NCBI GenBank assembly: GCA_002314775.1
Contig: DCHE01000007.1
Span: 1 to 7,223, forward strand
Reading direction: 5' to 3'
Source: Lachnospiraceae bacterium UBA1760
Lineage (GTDB): Bacteria > Bacillota > Clostridia > Lachnospirales > Lachnospiraceae
DNA: 7,223 nt
Of the stretch, positions 6,315 to 7,223 are shown piece by piece. The notes beneath the pieces are model-generated. The model was not told the origin of the DNA. It did no database searches and was given only the letters and a program-made list of their open reading frames with translations. Numbering within the stretch: the stretch's first letter is position 1; every line of letters starts with the position of its first letter. The position numbers and the translations under genes are program-made.

Positions 6315-6881
6315 TTATCCTCTTATATATTTTACAGCTGCTTCAATAGACTTATTGAATGACTCGTCTGAAGAATTATCAAAAACAAATAATTCTGGAA
6401 TATTATCTGGTTGATTGTAATTCTGAGTTGCTACATACTCATCCCAATGCTCAAGCTTCCATACATCTCTGTCAGAAGCACGCTTAATCATACGCTGATG
6501 AGCAACTTCTTTGTCTGTATGTACCCAAACAACGCAAAGCTCTGCACCTTTTTCTGCAAGCTTAGCACGTAAATCATCAAGATATGCGTCGTCACGAATT
6601 TCCTTATTGAAAGGCGCATTAACTAATACGGTATCATTGTACTCTAAAGCATCAAATGCTAAATCTAAAATACAATAATATTCGTAATCACGAATTTCTC
6701 TCTGGAAAAACTCTGAAGATCTGTTGTACTCCTCGCCAGCAATTACAAAAATCTGCTTTGACAACACAATCAATGTATCCTTATCAAGATACACACAATT
6801 TGTTAATGCCTTTGCAAGCTTCTTTGAGATAAATGTCTTACCACATGCTGGAGGCGAAGTAACTAAAACTAACTTTTTCAT
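6315..6881 (-). CDS. P-loop ATP-binding protein, predicted small-molecule kinase (AAA_33-like)
   Basis: A 188-residue cytoplasmic P-loop protein of the kinase type, substrate unknown. The N-terminus MKKLVLVTSPPACGKTFISKK begins with a beta strand and a Walker A in which the first glycine is replaced: SPPACGKTF (9-17) keeps GKT. DKD follows at 33-35, a Walker B-like strand VLVNAPF lies at 85-91, and a lid segment rich in Arg lies at 130-142 (R130, R134, R138, D139, K142), which typically closes over the phosphates. The C-terminus FVFDNSSDES (about 165-174) resembles the end of nucleotide or sugar kinase folds. ATG 6881 has an excellent AGGAGG 5-6 nt upstream. The gene is 16 nt after asd and is followed by a terminator, so it is the last gene of the asd transcript. 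Related folds include shikimate kinase, zeta toxins and tRNA-splicing kinases; no antitoxin partner is seen. The fold is likely, the substrate unknown. Confidence 0.85.
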   Translation of the reverse strand: MKKLVLVTSPPACGKTFISKKLAKALTNCVYLDKDTLIVLSKQIFVIAGEEYNRSSEFFQREIRDYEYYCILDLAFDALEYNDTVLVNAPFNKEIRDDAYLDDLRAKLAEKGAELCVVWVHTDKEVAHQRMIKRASDRDVWKLEHWDEYVATQNYNQPDNIPELFVFDNSSDESFNKSIEAAVKYIRG

Positions 6882-6897
6882 ATATGCCTCCTAAAAA

Positions 6898-7223
6898 TCA
6901 CTTTTTTGTAATATATCCCTGAGCTTTTAATAACTCAGCACATAAAACTGCACCACCTGCAGCACCACGAACTGTGTTATGAGATAAACCAACAAACTTC
7001 CAGTCGTAAATAGTATCCTCACGTAAACGTCCTACGCTTACACCCATACCATTCTCGTAATCTACATCTAAGCTAACCTGTGGACGATTATCCTCTTCCA
7101 TATACTGGATAAACTGCTTTGGAGCACTTGGAAGATTAAGTTCCTGTGGAACGCCCTTAAACTCAACTAACTTCTGAATAAGCTGTTCCTTTGTTGGCTG
7201 CTTCTTAAACTTAACAAATACAG
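6898..7223 (-). CDS. asd: Aspartate-semialdehyde dehydrogenase, C-terminal part (5' end outside window)
   Basis: Asd reduces aspartyl phosphate to aspartate semialdehyde with NADPH (EC 1.2.1.11), the branch point to lysine, diaminopimelate, threonine and methionine. About 107 codons are seen, roughly the last third of a ~360-residue enzyme. The frame is open through the window edge; the internal ATG at 7101 is Met41 of the visible part and is not the start. Family hallmarks are PSAPKQFIQYMEEDNRPQ (residues 31-48 of the visible part), DYENGMGVSVGRLREDTIYD, and the C-terminal block VGLSHNTVRGAAGGAVLCAE followed by LLKAQGYITKK and a TGA stop at 6898-6900. The SHNTVRGAAGGAVL block resembles the archaeal/fungal-like Asd type. 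The P-loop kinase gene starts 16 nt later and looks co-transcribed. Confidence 0.95.
   Translation of the reverse strand, partial: VFVKFKKQPTKEQLIQKLVEFKGVPQELNLPSAPKQFIQYMEEDNRPQVSLDVDYENGMGVSVGRLREDTIYDWKFVGLSHNTVRGAAGGAVLCAELLKAQGYITKK

Noticed and set aside
6315..6881. Zeta-type toxin of a toxin-antitoxin pair
   Set aside because: The fold could match, but no small antitoxin gene is adjacent and the gene is coupled to asd, which favours a metabolic kinase.

Overview
This is an AT-rich window in which every supported gene lies on the minus strand, so the biological order runs from position 7223 down to 1. The proteins and gene architecture suggest an anaerobic low-GC Firmicute, most likely Lachnospiraceae (Butyrivibrio/Roseburia-like). 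The reasons are a clostridial CobW-type GTPase with a GCICCS motif, a YlmH protein, a two-carbohydrate-module branching enzyme, a DUF1015 protein and strong GGAGG-type ribosome binding sites. This is an inference from protein character; no marker gene is present.

Layout in transcription order. (1) 7223-6898: C-terminal part of aspartate-semialdehyde dehydrogenase (asd), cut by the window edge. (2) 6881-6315: a small P-loop kinase-like ATP-binding protein 16 nt downstream of asd, followed at once by a convincing intrinsic terminator (6310-6269), so asd and the kinase end one transcription unit. (3) 6234-5002: a DUF1015 protein with a DGHHR motif. (4) 4965-2749: glycogen branching enzyme GlgB, 36 nt behind the DUF1015 gene with no terminator between. 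(5) 2682-1801: an MscS-type mechanosensitive channel. (6) 1737-988: YlmH, an S4-domain ribosome-associated protein. (7) 847-1: a CobW/COG0523 GTPase, cut by the window edge inside a very His-rich, Cys-containing tandem repeat.

The gene set is mostly housekeeping: aspartate-family amino acid synthesis, glycogen synthesis, osmotic protection, ribosome quality control and metal handling. Nothing shows one shared pathway; the neighbours look like adjacent short operons. No mobile element, CRISPR array, rRNA or tRNA was seen. I found no clear undescribed multi-gene system.

The non-coding structure is more interesting. There are nested inverted repeats between mscS and ylmH (1753-1798) and between glgB and mscS (2706-2749), and two perfect palindromes upstream of the GTPase (905-915 and 930-949). 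The most striking coding signal is the 105-bp in-frame tandem repeat encoding the metal-binding tail of the GTPase.
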